DNA of 64,000 nucleotides from Lineus longissimus (lineage: Eukaryota > Nemertea > Pilidiophora > Heteronemertea > Lineidae), in NCBI RefSeq assembly GCF_910592395.1, contig NC_088321.1:16182001-16246000 (forward strand), given 5' to 3'. A program made the position numbers and the translations under genes. Each line of letters starts with the position of its first letter. The stretch's first letter is position 1. Shown here piece by piece: positions 22,734 to 36,300 of the stretch. The notes below the pieces were generated by a model that was not told the DNA's origin, did no database searches, and saw only the letters and a list, made by a program, of their open reading frames with translations.

Positions 22734-24500
22734 CACTCACATAGACATTAGCTCGACCGCCCGTAACAACAAAATGTCACTGTTATTTATAAGCCACCAA
22801 TACAATGTTCACCCTCTTCCAAATATCCAAACGCAAACCTTGACACGGCAGGTTGGACAATCACAGCAATATGGAGAACCAACCCCTCCCACTGAAAGAT
22901 GCAAAGTTAATAGTACCGCAGTAAAAGATATGTGTAACTTTATACAACTTCTGCCATCAATGTCGATATGATTCTCATTAGTTCACATGGTGGCCACTAG
23001 GGGTGCTCTGATATGGAAGATCCAGATATGTCATTATACATGCAAATTATGCATGTGAAAGTTGATGTTTTCCAAGGTTGGCGCTAAATCAAGAAATGTC
23101 TGAATGGGACTATTCCTGATCCTTTTCAAGTTAATTGGTTTGACAATTGATTTACACAAGATTTTTCAAGTCCCTTCTCCGACTGTAATCAGGTTTTTTC
23201 AAATTTGAAGATCGTAAGATTTACAAAATCGCGCCAACCTACGGAAACATGATATGTAGCACTGACACTATCGCCCAATATGGGGATTTCATAATACACA
23301 ACCTATCACCCCTCAAATATCAAAAAGAGACCAACCATTCATTACAAATCCTTTTTGATGGGAGAGTTCATTCCATGATAAAAGGGGGTGAAGGTTTAAA
23401 TGAGATTCCTACAAAGACAGATCTATACAACTGGGAAAATAAAGTTTGTGAAGACAAAACAAAATGTTCAAAGAATTGAACCGTTTTTGTTTTGAGGGTG
23501 AAAACTCCACAGAATCAAATATTTTGAGCAAAATTTAAAAGAAAAATTTGCCAACAAAAAAAACCTATCCCAGTGTTTCAGCAAACCAATAATAATCATT
23601 ATTACAAATAATATAATATCAACATAACAATGCAACGCATGCCCCCTGTGGGCCACCATGTGTACTACCTGTGTGGACTTGTCACCTAATCGGTTAATTA
23701 ATATTTACAGAACAGTGAAGAGTTTGTAGCACACCCTAGTGGTGGAGTCGTCAATTACTACTGTCACATATAATGAAGTTGCAATCTTTTTGGCAAATTC
23801 TCCATGGTTTTCGCAAATTTTGAATATTTGGGAATTTTCTGAAAATTGGAGGGCCAATCTCAAAATCTCCACGCTGGGTTTTTGTGTGAAATTTGACACC
23901 AGTATGGATATTGAACGACAGTAGAAAGTGAAGATTCCACACCAGGGTGGCCCCCTATTAATGACTTTTGGAACAAGGCAATGGCAACAGACAAACGTTT
24001 TCAAAAACAAAAATATCCGACAAGCACAAAATTTTAAAACACAAAATTACACATTGAATAAAATCAGTTTATTTCTCGATTTATCTGTGCTGAAATGCAA
24101 AATGATGATTAAAAGAATAAAATGATAATTCAGTTAATTAAAACATCGATAAAAATTTTGCAATCTTTATTCATTCAAGTTTAAAAGTAGCAAACTTTTA
24201 CTTCTAAACAATCAATCCAACATTTTACGAGATATCTCAAAATCTCTGCACCAAGTTTACATTTGTAAAATGATCGTGCCTTATTTGTTTGAACTTGAAA
24301 CTTCTCCAATTTAACACATCAATATGATGAAAATATTTTCTAGCAATTAAATATTGAATTAAGTATTAAGTATGAATCTCCTTAAACCAAAGAGTTTATT
24401 TAACAGGATGATTACTTTCAATGCAACATTTCAATGTCTTACCTTTGGCAATAGCTGAAAAGTTAAAATCATAGTTCTCACCTGTAAACAAAAAAAATTA
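22734..24500. other. Non-coding intergenic stretch
   Basis: This is A+T-rich sequence between the convergent USP8 and E-protein genes, with no convincing exon on either strand. TTTATT at 24166-24171 (AATAAA on the minus strand) could end a long E-protein 3' UTR, but nothing ties it to the gene. Confidence 0.5.
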
Positions 24501-25914
24501 ATATATTTCGAGTTACTGTTGCTATTGCTAAATCATGTTGCTAAGCAACCCAGGCAGACCAAGACTGTTTTTGATTACTAAAAAATGCTTTCCATAGTAA
24601 CCGAACATACCATCATGTTAATACCATAATATTAGTAACCATGTCAGTTGCCATTGCCTACCATGGTAAAGCCGAGTAATCAATCAATTAATTACTTATT
24701 ACTACTTAATTTAACAATAAACCATCATCGCAATTAAAAATGGCAGGGCCTCATAAATACAAAACATACATTTGATAAAATAACGCGGAATACTGGAAAA
24801 TATGGAAGAATATTTCTTGTCAGATTCTGTACACCTTTCACCCATATTTCTATACAATGGACCCTTCCATACAAAGGTTGGGCTGTACCATTAGAGAATT
24901 TAAGGGTATAGAGAAGATTCTGTTTTAAACTGAAGTTGAACCCCCTTCTTCCTGAAATGACTTGCCTTTTTTATTAGTATTTACTTATTGATGTGGAGCA
25001 AACCATTATTGATTTTAAGGGGTGCAAGGTTCAATTTGCACCATGTAAACTTGTGAGAATTCTGCAACTGAGAATTATATTGTGAGATAAAAATAGCTTT
25101 GATTCATCTGATAGCGGGTGAAATGAAATCGAATTGGCCAAAATCACGGAAGACATCGAACCGTGACCCGAGTCAGCAATTAAAGGTGGCGCCGGTGCCT
25201 TTCTCTTGATTATTTCTTCCAATTTGTCCCAAAAATCGAAATTACAAATTTCCTCTGCAAGGTTACTTTTGGCTACGAGAGGTTTAACCTGCATTTTCTT
25301 CTTCAAACATCTGATGTGCTTTTCCCCAACCAGGCTGCACTGACCCCACCTAACATCTGACCCCTCAACTAAAACACCAAGAAATTTCTGATTTTATATC
25401 TTTTTTCACACTTAAATCCTGACTTGTACAAGTCAAGAAAAATACTCAACTTTTCACCGATGAAAATATATATGTTATTTTGAGCACATTTTGAATGAAC
25501 TGGCCTCAAACATGGCCGCAAGATGTGCCAGAATGTTGGATAAATCTGATATTTTCAACCCCGAAACAAAATCTAAACTCAAACCAGTTCATAGATCGCG
25601 GTCCTATAGGCAGTTGTTGTTGCTAAGCAATATTCCTGGTCGCTATGGCTGTTACTAGGCAACCCTTAGCAACCATTTTCATGTTCCGATGGTAACAAAT
25701 TTATCAATGCTTCTGGTGCACAAATCAAGCAAACCTTAGACAACTGAACGACAAAAATGTTCAAAAATAGAATGACAATAGATTTTACCATCGGATTTGT
25801 TTTGGGGCTAAAAACACAGAATTGCCAAAATCCAGTGAGAATTCAGATCCATTGAAATTTGGACGATTAAGTCCAAATCATAATCTACACAATAAGAAAT
25901 GCACTATGATAGCC

Positions 25915-26001
25915 AGGCACCCCTAATTCGCAACAATGGTTGATCCCACATTATTTGCTAACTATCAGGGACCAGCCCATTGTTGCATCATTAGGGGTGT
26001 C
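25915..26001. repeat. Imperfect inverted repeat, about 33-bp arms
   Basis: The arm GGCACCCCTAATTCGCAACA..GATCCC (25915-25946) pairs with GGGACCAGCCCATTGTTGCA..GGGGTGTC (25968-26001) across a 21-bp loop. It could be a MITE remnant. Confidence 0.7.
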
Positions 26002-26654
26002 GGACACTGATATGAAACCGCCCCCAAAACTCACTACGAAAAATCACCAAGGTGATAACACGCGACGCTATATGAACTTTGACCTTTGACCTATAACCTT
26101 TATATATGCAAATGTACACAGCCAAGAAAGGCTAGACTTGTAAAATGAGAAAATTACCATTTGGCAGAAGTTTTCTGCTTCTGATATTCATGACGTGAAC
26201 ATTATTTTATTGCCAGGTCACATGACCAACAGGCGAGGAATTACCAAGTACTTCTTTCAAAACGCTCGCCTTTCCAAAAGGACTTGCAGAGCTGGCTTGG
26301 AAAAAGACTTATAAAAGTATTTAGCGATCGTGACCACATCATGATGGTTTATATTCAGATCAAGCTAGGCATGCTTTTACGGATTACGCAAATTCCCCAA
26401 CAACTCATTCTCTTCCAAATTGTTCTCTCATGCAATCACACCACTTCTTAGGTGTCAGAATATATCATTTATTTTCATTACAAAATATGCAAATACTCTC
26501 CTTATTATAAAAAGTTTGCACCAGTTTTGAACAAATTTCAGCACCCTCTTCATAGCCTTTCGTTCCAAAATCTGGATTTATTTCTTCCTTTTTCTGGCAA
26601 AACCCTCAGATCTATTCCTCTGCACCACATTTTAACCAACTATTTCAAATACTG

Positions 26655-26925
26655 ATTATTCTGACCAATCATAGTACAGCTTTTGAGTCACATGATCAGT
26701 CTAGGCCAATCAGGAAGCTCAATTATAGATATGCCATTTAGATGATGCATCCTGACAAATCATCAACCTAATATGGTGATTAATTTAACTCTAGATTGAT
26801 CCTGACCAATTAGAAACCAGTCTGCAAACCACATGATCTCACCGACCAATCAGAAACCTGCTATAAAATCACATGATCTAGCGCAATCAATCAAAACCAG
26901 CTATGACCCCATGTGATCATAATTT
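26655..26925. repeat. Degenerate array of CCAATCA and CACATGATC modules
   Basis: About five diverged units of 50-60 bp combine TGACCAATCAGAAACC-type sequence with (T)CACATGATC. CCAAT is the NF-Y core and CACATG is an E-box. The array lies 0.4-0.7 kb beyond the E-protein stop codon, probably in its 3' UTR or flank. Confidence 0.6.
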
Positions 26926-27320
26926 AACCATATAGCATAAAACTGTACCAAGTTCACGAGAATTGAAATAATTATAATATTCGAATATAAATTATATAAA
27001 AATGTACTCTACATATCTTTGGAAGCATGTGATTGGTCAACTTATACGGAGCAAATAACCAATGAGAAATGGCCTAACAACAACCAATCACAAACGATGT
27101 CTCTTGAAAGTAAGAAAAAATGATACAAACACATCATAATGAGCACGTGTCATTTCACGCGGAAAAGTCTCCGTGAATTTGTGATCTCAACCAAACAGGT
27201 CCCAGAACTACCTGCAACCCCTCCGAATTACAATCAACTAGTCTGTAATATCAGATCATAATGGTGTAGAGTTGAGTCCATTCTGAAAACAGGGGTGGCA
27301 GTAACAATAATCTCTCAATA

Positions 27321-30300
27321 TCACTGGTCCGACTGTGAATGACTCGCTATCGATTCTCCGATCCGCTGCATATTTTGCGAGTGCGAATGTGCGATATTCT
27401 CGTCCATTTCCGTATAATTCATGCCACTAGACGTCACCACTGACTGTGAATGTGGCGGCGGAGGTCCCAAGTCCTGGCCCATCATTTCATGACCGAGTCC
27501 CTGCGATAACATCATCTGGTGATGCATCTCTGCACTCATCCCCGGTTGCATTCCATCCGCCATCCCGTCCATATGATGCACCATCGGCGCGCCACTCATA
27601 TCTAATGGCGCGCCATGCATATACGGCGCACCACCCCGCTGTGCTGCCATAATTGGTGTTCCCCTCCTCTGCCGCCGATCGACTGAAATTAAAAGCCTGA
27701 ACTTTTGAAGTGATGATCTGTTGAATGCCAGGATCGGCCATGTTCAAAGTATCGCGATAAGCCTAACTCAGTTTTCGTAATTAGCAGAGCAGTTTTATTT
27801 TCTTTCACAATAACTTCAACAGGAATAAGATAGCTTTTCATTTCAGTGTTATTGCCACGGATCATTGTTTTGTTCAAGAGCCACTGGGCTGTCTGCCTCT
27901 GTACATGATCATGAGTAGCTCAGAGAACTTGAAAACCAAGTTTAGACCTCAAGAAATGGATAGATGACCTTCCCGTTTTTGAGACAAGTTCTTGAACACC
28001 AAAGTTCAGCATTGTTCAATTTGACAATGTAAGTCCGTTCTTTTTCACATCAGTTGCAATCGAGAACACAGAGGGTTAATTGAATCATTCTAACATGCAA
28101 TGATGTCAAATGTTAGGGACACACTACTACTAAATGTATCAAACTTGATGATGCATGATTAGTTAAACTGCTCGCTGCTTGCTTCATGAAAATTGGCCAA
28201 AAGTATTGTTGCCACGGTAACCAGTGATAGTAGTTACCAAGGCAACGATTTTGGAAATTAGCTAGGCCTAAAGGAAAAGATCCAATGACCACCACCAGCA
28301 GTTTGTAGTAGAAACCATAATCACCAGTAACCTATGAAATTGCTATGGTAACCAAGAAGTTGCTAGGCAATAGAGTGGTTGCCATGTGAGTGATACGGTT
28401 GCCAAGATACACCTGAACACCATGATGATGACAGCTTTGCTATGATGTGGTTTTAAAGACAGAATAATTTTTTGAAGAAAATATAATATGATTTGAAGAA
28501 AATTTCCTCCCTATCACCCCATGCTACAAAACATGGACTAAACCTCTTTGTATGGAAATGCATAGCCTGGGTTGATTCCATCTGTGCAAATGAGGGGTGA
28601 TGGGTTGTAAATACCAAAGCAAATTTTAAGCACCAAATCCATTCATTACTGCGACCCTAGCCTCATTATGAAGAAGCATACCATCCATAAAGACAAACTT
28701 AAACATTCAAGATGGCTGACATCGCGTACATCCACGCTTGCAGAAGCAACTTGCCAACACAGCAAGCTGGCAAACAGAGTCATTGTGAATCATTCCAAAC
28801 CATCTTCTTAAACCATGTCTTTGAATATCTAATCAAGTTAATAACTATCATACTTTTCAAAACTGGATGCAGAAACATGCACATTCAGATGGAGGGGGGG
28901 GGGGGGCTGGGGACACTTTCAACCATGGGTCAGATGGCTGCACAGATACAATACAAGGACTCAAGACAATGGTGCAGAATTGTCACAATTTTGGGGTGAA
29001 AAGTGCTCAAGAAAGACAATAACAATATTTTCCTTCTTCCTTCGTTTATTTGAGACAACTGCATGCACGGTGAAGAACCACAACAACCACTTCTCATTTC
29101 TCCCTTTTATTTTCATTTCTTTCCACCTCAGCCTCTCAAAGGTCTTTTTGAGCTCTCATCTATGATTACTTTCTTAGTTCATGTTGTGATCATACCTGGC
29201 ATCTCATTCTAGACATGATTTATGTCTGCCTAAACAGCCGCCAGGCATATGATGGCACGTTGTCAGGCAATGAATGCAAATGTACAACATTATATATTGT
29301 ATGACGTCAAGGCCAAAACTTGTTATCATTGGTTTGGCCTCGCTACACAGACTGTTTCATCCAATCAGAAGATTTTCATCTAAAATGTTTTCATGTCAAC
29401 AAATGTAACAGTTGTTAGTTGAGCATGCCATGCAGTTCTTTTAGTCAGTTCACAAACATTCAATTAAACTAAATTCTGTCTTCTCCAAAAGTCTCAAAAT
29501 GCTCGGCAACAAGTCCCAACACATTTCGACAAATATCACAGAGCTTGGAAGGGGACGGGGTTGGGCGACAAAACGCAGGAACGAGGTTCAGTGCAGTAAC
29601 GAATGGAATATAGAAAATTCAGATTTTGAGAAAAACAAGCGTGTCAATGTAACGAAACGGAAAACTTTCAACCACAAAGCAAAACAGGCAACCCCGCATC
29701 ATTCCTGGTTGCTATGGTAACCACTGGTATGGTTGCTATGGTAACCACTGCTGGGGTCAAAGGTTAAGGTGAAGATGGCTACTTACCTGCCATGGGATGT
29801 TGTCCTAGATCGTCTGGCTGGAGTTGGCGCCCCGGTAGCTCCTCAGATTTCTCCTCCTCTCGTCGTTTTAGACACGCTGCCTTCGGGTTCAGATTACGCT
29901 CTAGAAGGTGGCCAGAAATATACAATGTATGAAGTGAAATTCAGGCTCAAAGAACAGAACAGGTTGGAATAATTTCCTGAAGTTACAAGGCTATACGCTG
30001 TCAACCTATCATCATAAGTTCCTGACTGAGATGTTTCTACTCAATGATTTTACGAATGAACGAAGCTAAGAGCATGATTCTCCACATTGCTCAATCCAAT
30101 TAAAAGATGGATGGGAATTAAACGTTTGCGCTGAAATTTGGAGATATCACAACTGTCACCACCACCGAAAGGTTAGTACGTACTTACCGGCAAAGGGTTT
30201 CTACAGGCGGTGCAGTAACGTCATTAGGACGGCCATTTTGGAAGTCAAACCGTGCCGATGTCACCAGTCTGCCATGCATGAATCATGTCATGGCAGACAC

Positions 30301-33300
30301 ACTTGATCCGGCAAAGTGACAACACATGGCACAGTCATGTTCATTTGACATCCAAAATGGCTTCTTCTGCTCCGACGACGTCATCCACACAGCCTCTATT
30401 CACGTATTACTTTACGACCGAGGACATGGGTTTTGTTATTTTGCAGTTATGTTGAGGTTTCTGGCTGCCAATTTTGATTTTGTTGCCCAAATATCATTTG
30501 AGGTCGACTTTTGACCAGGAAAGATGTCACTAAACTGAATGACAATCCTGGTACTGCATTTAAACCCAGCTGTACGCATCTCAGTAGACAAGACCCCAAG
30601 TCCTCAGTCGATGACAAGAGTTTACACCATACACCACACATGAATTAGTGATCACAGCTACAGATTGAGGGCGATTTCCCTTCCCATGAGCTTCTTTACA
30701 GATCAGCGCCCCTTAACATCCAATAGCAAGTTTGGCCAAGAGAGGTGGCAATGCCACTCCGATGATATACAGTTTGATATGAGACCAGCAGGATCACAAG
30801 GGTTAAGTGGCATTAGGAAGCAAGGGATACTGATTTTGTACAGATTGACCACGACAGCTTCTCCGTTCTGGGTATGATTGTAATCTAAATGACCTTGTTG
30901 TCTGAACAGGGTTAGGTCGCAATTCAAAGCAGAGGTTATTTTCAATTTAGTGCAACTGCCAGGCGACCCGATGCTTTCTTCAAGCGTGACGGTCGATTCG
31001 TGATGTTAGTTTGTGATAAAGCGCCATCTATACGTTAGTTAGGTTACTTCAGTGCATTTTCTCACATACCTCTCACTTGTTGTTCAAGGCTCGTAATAAC
31101 TGAAACTGCTTGTTGTAAAATCGTCAGTTTTGTTTGAGGCTTTTCATTGGCGTTTAAGTGCAACGTGACCATGCGGCCGAGTTCTTTGAAAGCTCCGTTT
31201 ATGTCTCGGACGCGCACTCTGGTGAAGAAATGTCAGAACAAAAGCCATCAAAAACAAGCAACGAACGTAATCTGGAAGCCACCTTATTTGCTCGGCTGTT
31301 TGCTGATTAGAAACCTTGGAGTTGTGTTCTGTTTACAATGATGATCTAGCAGAGGAGCCCACAACTGGACCTCACCGCCATTTGCATTAAAAGAATCTAC
31401 AAACATTCATACCGGTTACTCATTCGTCAATTTTTAACATCTCCAAGAGAAGTCCTGAACTGGTTTGAATTTGACTCTTTAGAAGTCCAAACAGATTTGT
31501 CTCCAAAGTCTTTAAAACTCAAACAGCCTGCAAAACATGCAAAGTAAACACAAAACCACCAATATATCATGCAACTGTGATCACTAATCCATGCACACCG
31601 AGACCATCTCGGCCTTAAGGTCTCCCTGTATCAAGTGAGACGTTAAGGTAGATCGAGACCTTGTCTTTTTACCTCTGACTTGCTGCTCAAGCTGCGTTAT
31701 CACGTTGACAGCATGTTGTAAAATCATGAGTTTTGTCAACGGTTGCGTGTTGCTTGTGTGCATGGAGATCATATGACCAAGTTCCTTGAAAGCTTCGTTG
31801 ATATCTCGTACACGGATTCTGGCAGAGAAAATTTGAAAGTTATAGTTTGAAGATGATAACTCGATCTCTTTTACTCGTCATGGTTTCTATCGCTGAAGAA
31901 ACTTGAGATAACCTCATGATTATCTTGAGCAGACGACATTCTGAACAGAACAGACGACATTCTGAATAACATCTTCTGTCTTTTTAAAACTGGAAGATTT
32001 AGATTTATGTTGGAAAATATTTGAAGAAATTTTGTGCAATTCCTTCCTTTAAAGAACACTTCTCCAATCCTGCTTGAAACTGTTCATAGTTCAAGTTCAG
32101 TCAAGCCCACAATGTGGACGCCCCCTATCTTCCAAATCAAACTCACCTTTCCCTGGCATTATTCGCTTGTCTGCGTAATCTCTCTCTTTCCTGCTTCGTT
32201 TCCGGAGATTCATTTGGGTCGATCTCTTCGTCCGTTCTAAAAAGACAAAGTCAAGGTCAGATAAGTATATTGGTCAAGGTCATTACAACATATAAGGTCA
32301 AGGTTATTTCAACAAAGTTCAAACTAAAGATGTTGATAAATCCGTGTGATCTCACTTTGGATGTGATGGAAAGCACCCATCTGCTCTCTCTCCACTAGAA
32401 CACAACCATATCTACTCCTCCAGGCTCAATTAGAAGGCCCAGGCTGACCTCTGTACAGTTGCAGGTCATGAGCACGGACTGAATGTCGGCTGAAATGCCA
32501 TTTACATTGCTTCAACGAGTTCTGCCAAGGGAGCTTTCTCCCAACTACTTCCCAGGTTAGAATATTAGACTAACAGTATCAATACGTCTTATTGCTAGGA
32601 ATCATTCAGCAGGCCCTTAAAAACCTGACCCACAGCGATAAAACGTTTTGATACTGTTTGTTACTAGGACTACAGGTGATTAGTGATTATCTCGGCAGAA
32701 AAGCCAAGTCCCTACAACCAAGACAGAAAAGACTGTTACAGAGTTCTTCATGGTCCCATTACTTTGGAAAGGGGAGGACGGTACATGGTAGGGAAGATAT
32801 CCACGTCACAAACTTTCAATCATGAGATTTGACTGAACCTCAGTGTGACCCAGCTGAATGCCATGTGTGTCAAACACTGTTCTCAACCATGTTGATGATG
32901 TCACATCGGAATCTTAGGCACTACACTATTTACTGCAATATTTACACCAGAAGAGGAGGAGGTCTTTGATGGGATGAAGGACTAACTCCCTGACTGAATA
33001 CCCAGGTTTCGAGGGAGTTAGGAGGATAACAGACCATGTGGCGGTGGGGGATATTAGTGTTTTCCCTGACTATTTTGAACATGTTGCCCAGCGACTAGGA
33101 GTTGCCATGTTCCAAAAGAAGTCGAAAAAAAAAATTTCTCAAATTTTTTTTCCCCCAATTTCTTTTACATTTTTGTGTGAAAAAAATGTAAAAATTTTGA
33201 GAGAAAAAAATGTAAAAATTTTGAAAAATTATTAAGCAAGCCATACGGCTGTTGGGAAACTGTCTGGAGGAAACTCTAAGCAAGCCATACGGCTGTTGGG

Positions 33301-36300
33301 ATACTGTCTGGAGGAAACTCTAAGCAAGCCATACGGCTGTTGGGATACTGTCTGGAGGAAACTCTAAGCAAGCCATACGGCTGTTGGGATACTGTCTGGA
33401 GGAAACTCTAAGCAAGCCATACGGCTGTTGGGATACTGTCTGGAGGAAACTCTAAGCAAACCATACGGCTGTTGGGAAACTGTCTGGAGGAAACTCTAAG
33501 CAAGCCATACGGCTGTTGGGATACTGTCTGGAGGAAACTCTAAGCGAGCCATACGGCTGTTGGGATACTGTCTGGAGGAAACTCTAAGCAAGCCATACGG
33601 CTGTTGGGATACTGTCTGGAGGAAACTCTAAGCAAGCCATACGGCTGTTGGGATACTGTCTGGAGGAAACTCTAAGCAAGCCATACGGCTGTTGGGATAC
33701 TGTCTGGAGGAAACTCTAAGCAAGCCATACGGCTGTTGGGATACTGTCTCGAGGAAACTCTAAGCAAGCCATACGGCTGTTGGGATACTGTCTGGAGGAA
33801 ACTCTAAGCAAGCCATACGGCTGTTGGGAAACTGTCTGGAGGAAACTCTAAGCAAGCCATACGGCTGTTGGGATACTGTCTGGAGGAAACACGGCACACT
33901 TATATACTTACTCATCGTTCCTGTAGGAGCAAAGGAAGAAAGAAGGGGAAGATGTATTCGCATGCATAAGGACAAGTTGGGGTCATTTCTAGCTTTGAAG
34001 TATTTTCATGCAAGAACGGAACAATCAGCTCTGTGCCACAATCGGCAACTCAAAACCCAGGTAAGAACTTAATTGCAGCTAAAGACAGATTCATCGGCGG
34101 TGAGGGCCAGAGTGCTGGATCATACGTAAAGTAACCGGGTCTGTGATGCCCTCTATCCATGATCAGATGAAACACTATTGCAAATTTAATTTTCAAATAA
34201 TCCTTAGTTGTATCAACATGCCACTGCACAACGTCAGCATTTTTCACTTGAGTCGCAAGATGGTGTAACAGCACAAGCATAACCAGCGTCATATCACCCT
34301 CTTGTAAGACCATTCCAATGATAATATCACAATTGGTTCACTTTTCAGTGAACCAGTCAACTATAACCCAACATATTTGGAGATAGAGGGCACCACTGGA
34401 GTATCCACAATTCCTCATGCACCAAAGCCACTAAGACATAGAGGACCTTCACACACTTGGGGTGTTTACTTTTTATGGAAGATTTCCAAAGTCATTCGAC
34501 TTCAAGTTGATAAACTGTTTCACTGATGGTATGAAAACATTTAGGCTTTGCTTGGCCAGCAAGCCTACAAACCATGGACCTACTGGACCCCATACAGGAG
34601 TGGCTCAGCCAGGTTGGGTGGCTTCTCAAGCATGTTAGGCCAGGTGGCATGATAGTGAAGGGCTGATTGCAGCTACGGGCTGTCTCCGACTACAGCAACT
34701 GCAGGACACAGTTGCCACTCAAACGTACACACACAGTGTTCGTCCAAATTGTTTGAGTCACAAATCACGTCATAAACCCCCCAAGTGTGAAAGGCTGTCA
34801 TGATTCCAAACCGAGCCACGGCGTCACTTACTTATTAGAGTCGTCGTCACCACCATCGAATACGAAGCTTGCCACTGAGACCAGATCCTTCAACCTGTCG
34901 CTAATCATCCTGAATTGAAAGGGAAACATGTCTCAAAACGAGGTTAAGAGGGCGCCATCTATCGATGACAAATGGAAACATTTATGGTGATGAAATATTT
35001 AGATTTTCTTATCATTTTAAGACAATGCTAATTCAATATGCTACACGATGGACAAAGCTAACAAATTCAGAGTCCCGTCTTGTGACAAATATGCTTTTCT
35101 CAGACAAGCTTGACGAAAAGCCATTTTCAACTTTCATCAATCGATGCCACATTTCTTCAATGGAGCAAGTATAGAGGAAGACTTTTGTCATGAGCAATAA
35201 CTCAACACACTCTACACAGAACTTTTCAAGGAAATGAAATGTTAGGCAAGAAAATCTTGTTTTGAGACATGTGATTCAGGTAAAAACGAAAAATGTGAAA
35301 TAACACTGATAAATGGATAAAATCCAGCATGCATTATCCAGAGTGAGATTATTTACCCTGCGCTATTAGACGCTGTCTCACAGTCAAATATTTGCCAATA
35401 CTTTCCGACATGCATATCGCATGGCCAAATGCAACCCCCCTTCCAACCAGGAAAGTGTTGTTCCCAAGAAACTACTTGACAGACTATTTTACTGAGCATC
35501 ACAAAATGGAGATCTCGTGAACAAGTATCGTATTCAAAATACCAATTTTTACCATTTTGGTATAAGATACTTCAAAATGTGAATGGAAATAATCGAGTTC
35601 AAGCCAAAAGTAAAAACCAAAAACCAAAATTGCATTTCTTAGTATTTTTTTACCAAAAAACAGACTTTTCAAAAATACACACTTGTGATTCAGAAAAGAA
35701 CATTTCTACTGAATAGGATTAAGATTACCCAAAATTTGCATTTTTCACTTGTTTTTGAAAAAAAGTCTTTTCCAAAGTACACACTCGTATTTCATAAAAC
35801 AGAATTTCTACTACATTGGATTAAAATGACCAATTTTTACCATTTTGGTTCAAAAACATGGAAATAGTATCATTACCTTGCCATGTCCGCACCGGCCTGG
35901 CTGCCATCCGGCGCATTTTGAGTTTGTCTAAAAAGTAAAATTTCAACACAAAAATAGTATTCCTTCATTTTCATACAACCTTTCAACGCAACCTATGTAC
36001 AACATCTACATGTATAGCAAGCGATATAATTAGCATATTCATGAGGCATGCAAATGACCTAATTATTATTCATCATATGCAAATGCACTCATCATGGAAT
36101 ATCTCTCAAACACATTTTTAAAATTTTTTACCCATGGGTGCCCAATTCCTCCCAAAAAAAACATAATTGATATTTTTTATTCTTAATAACGAAATTTGGT
36201 TCGGGGTAAAATGTCATCACTCTGGATAATGCAACACCATACCAGATTCAAACAGATTAAACCTTCGCCTCAATTTAACCCGCTACCCAAAACTTCCTCC

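Larger units (their letters stand above)
24537..29745. promoter_or_regulatory. Cluster of RFX X-box-like palindromes
   Basis: Imperfect palindromes of the type GTTGCY(AT)RGYAAC occur at 24537-24549 (GTTGCTAAGCAAC), 25619-25631, 25651-25663, 28208-28221 (GTTGCCACGGTAAC), 28233-28246, 28339-28352, 28359-28371, 29708-29721 and 29732-29745 (the last two GTTGCTATGGTAAC). They fit the known RFX-family X-box pattern. They lie downstream of and within the last introns of the E-protein gene. They may be regulatory or remnants of a dispersed repeat. Confidence 0.5.

Noticed and set aside
26452-26655. 67-codon plus-strand ORF as a gene
   Set aside because: A+T-rich composition, no splice context or family resemblance, and antisense to the probable 3' flank of the E-protein.
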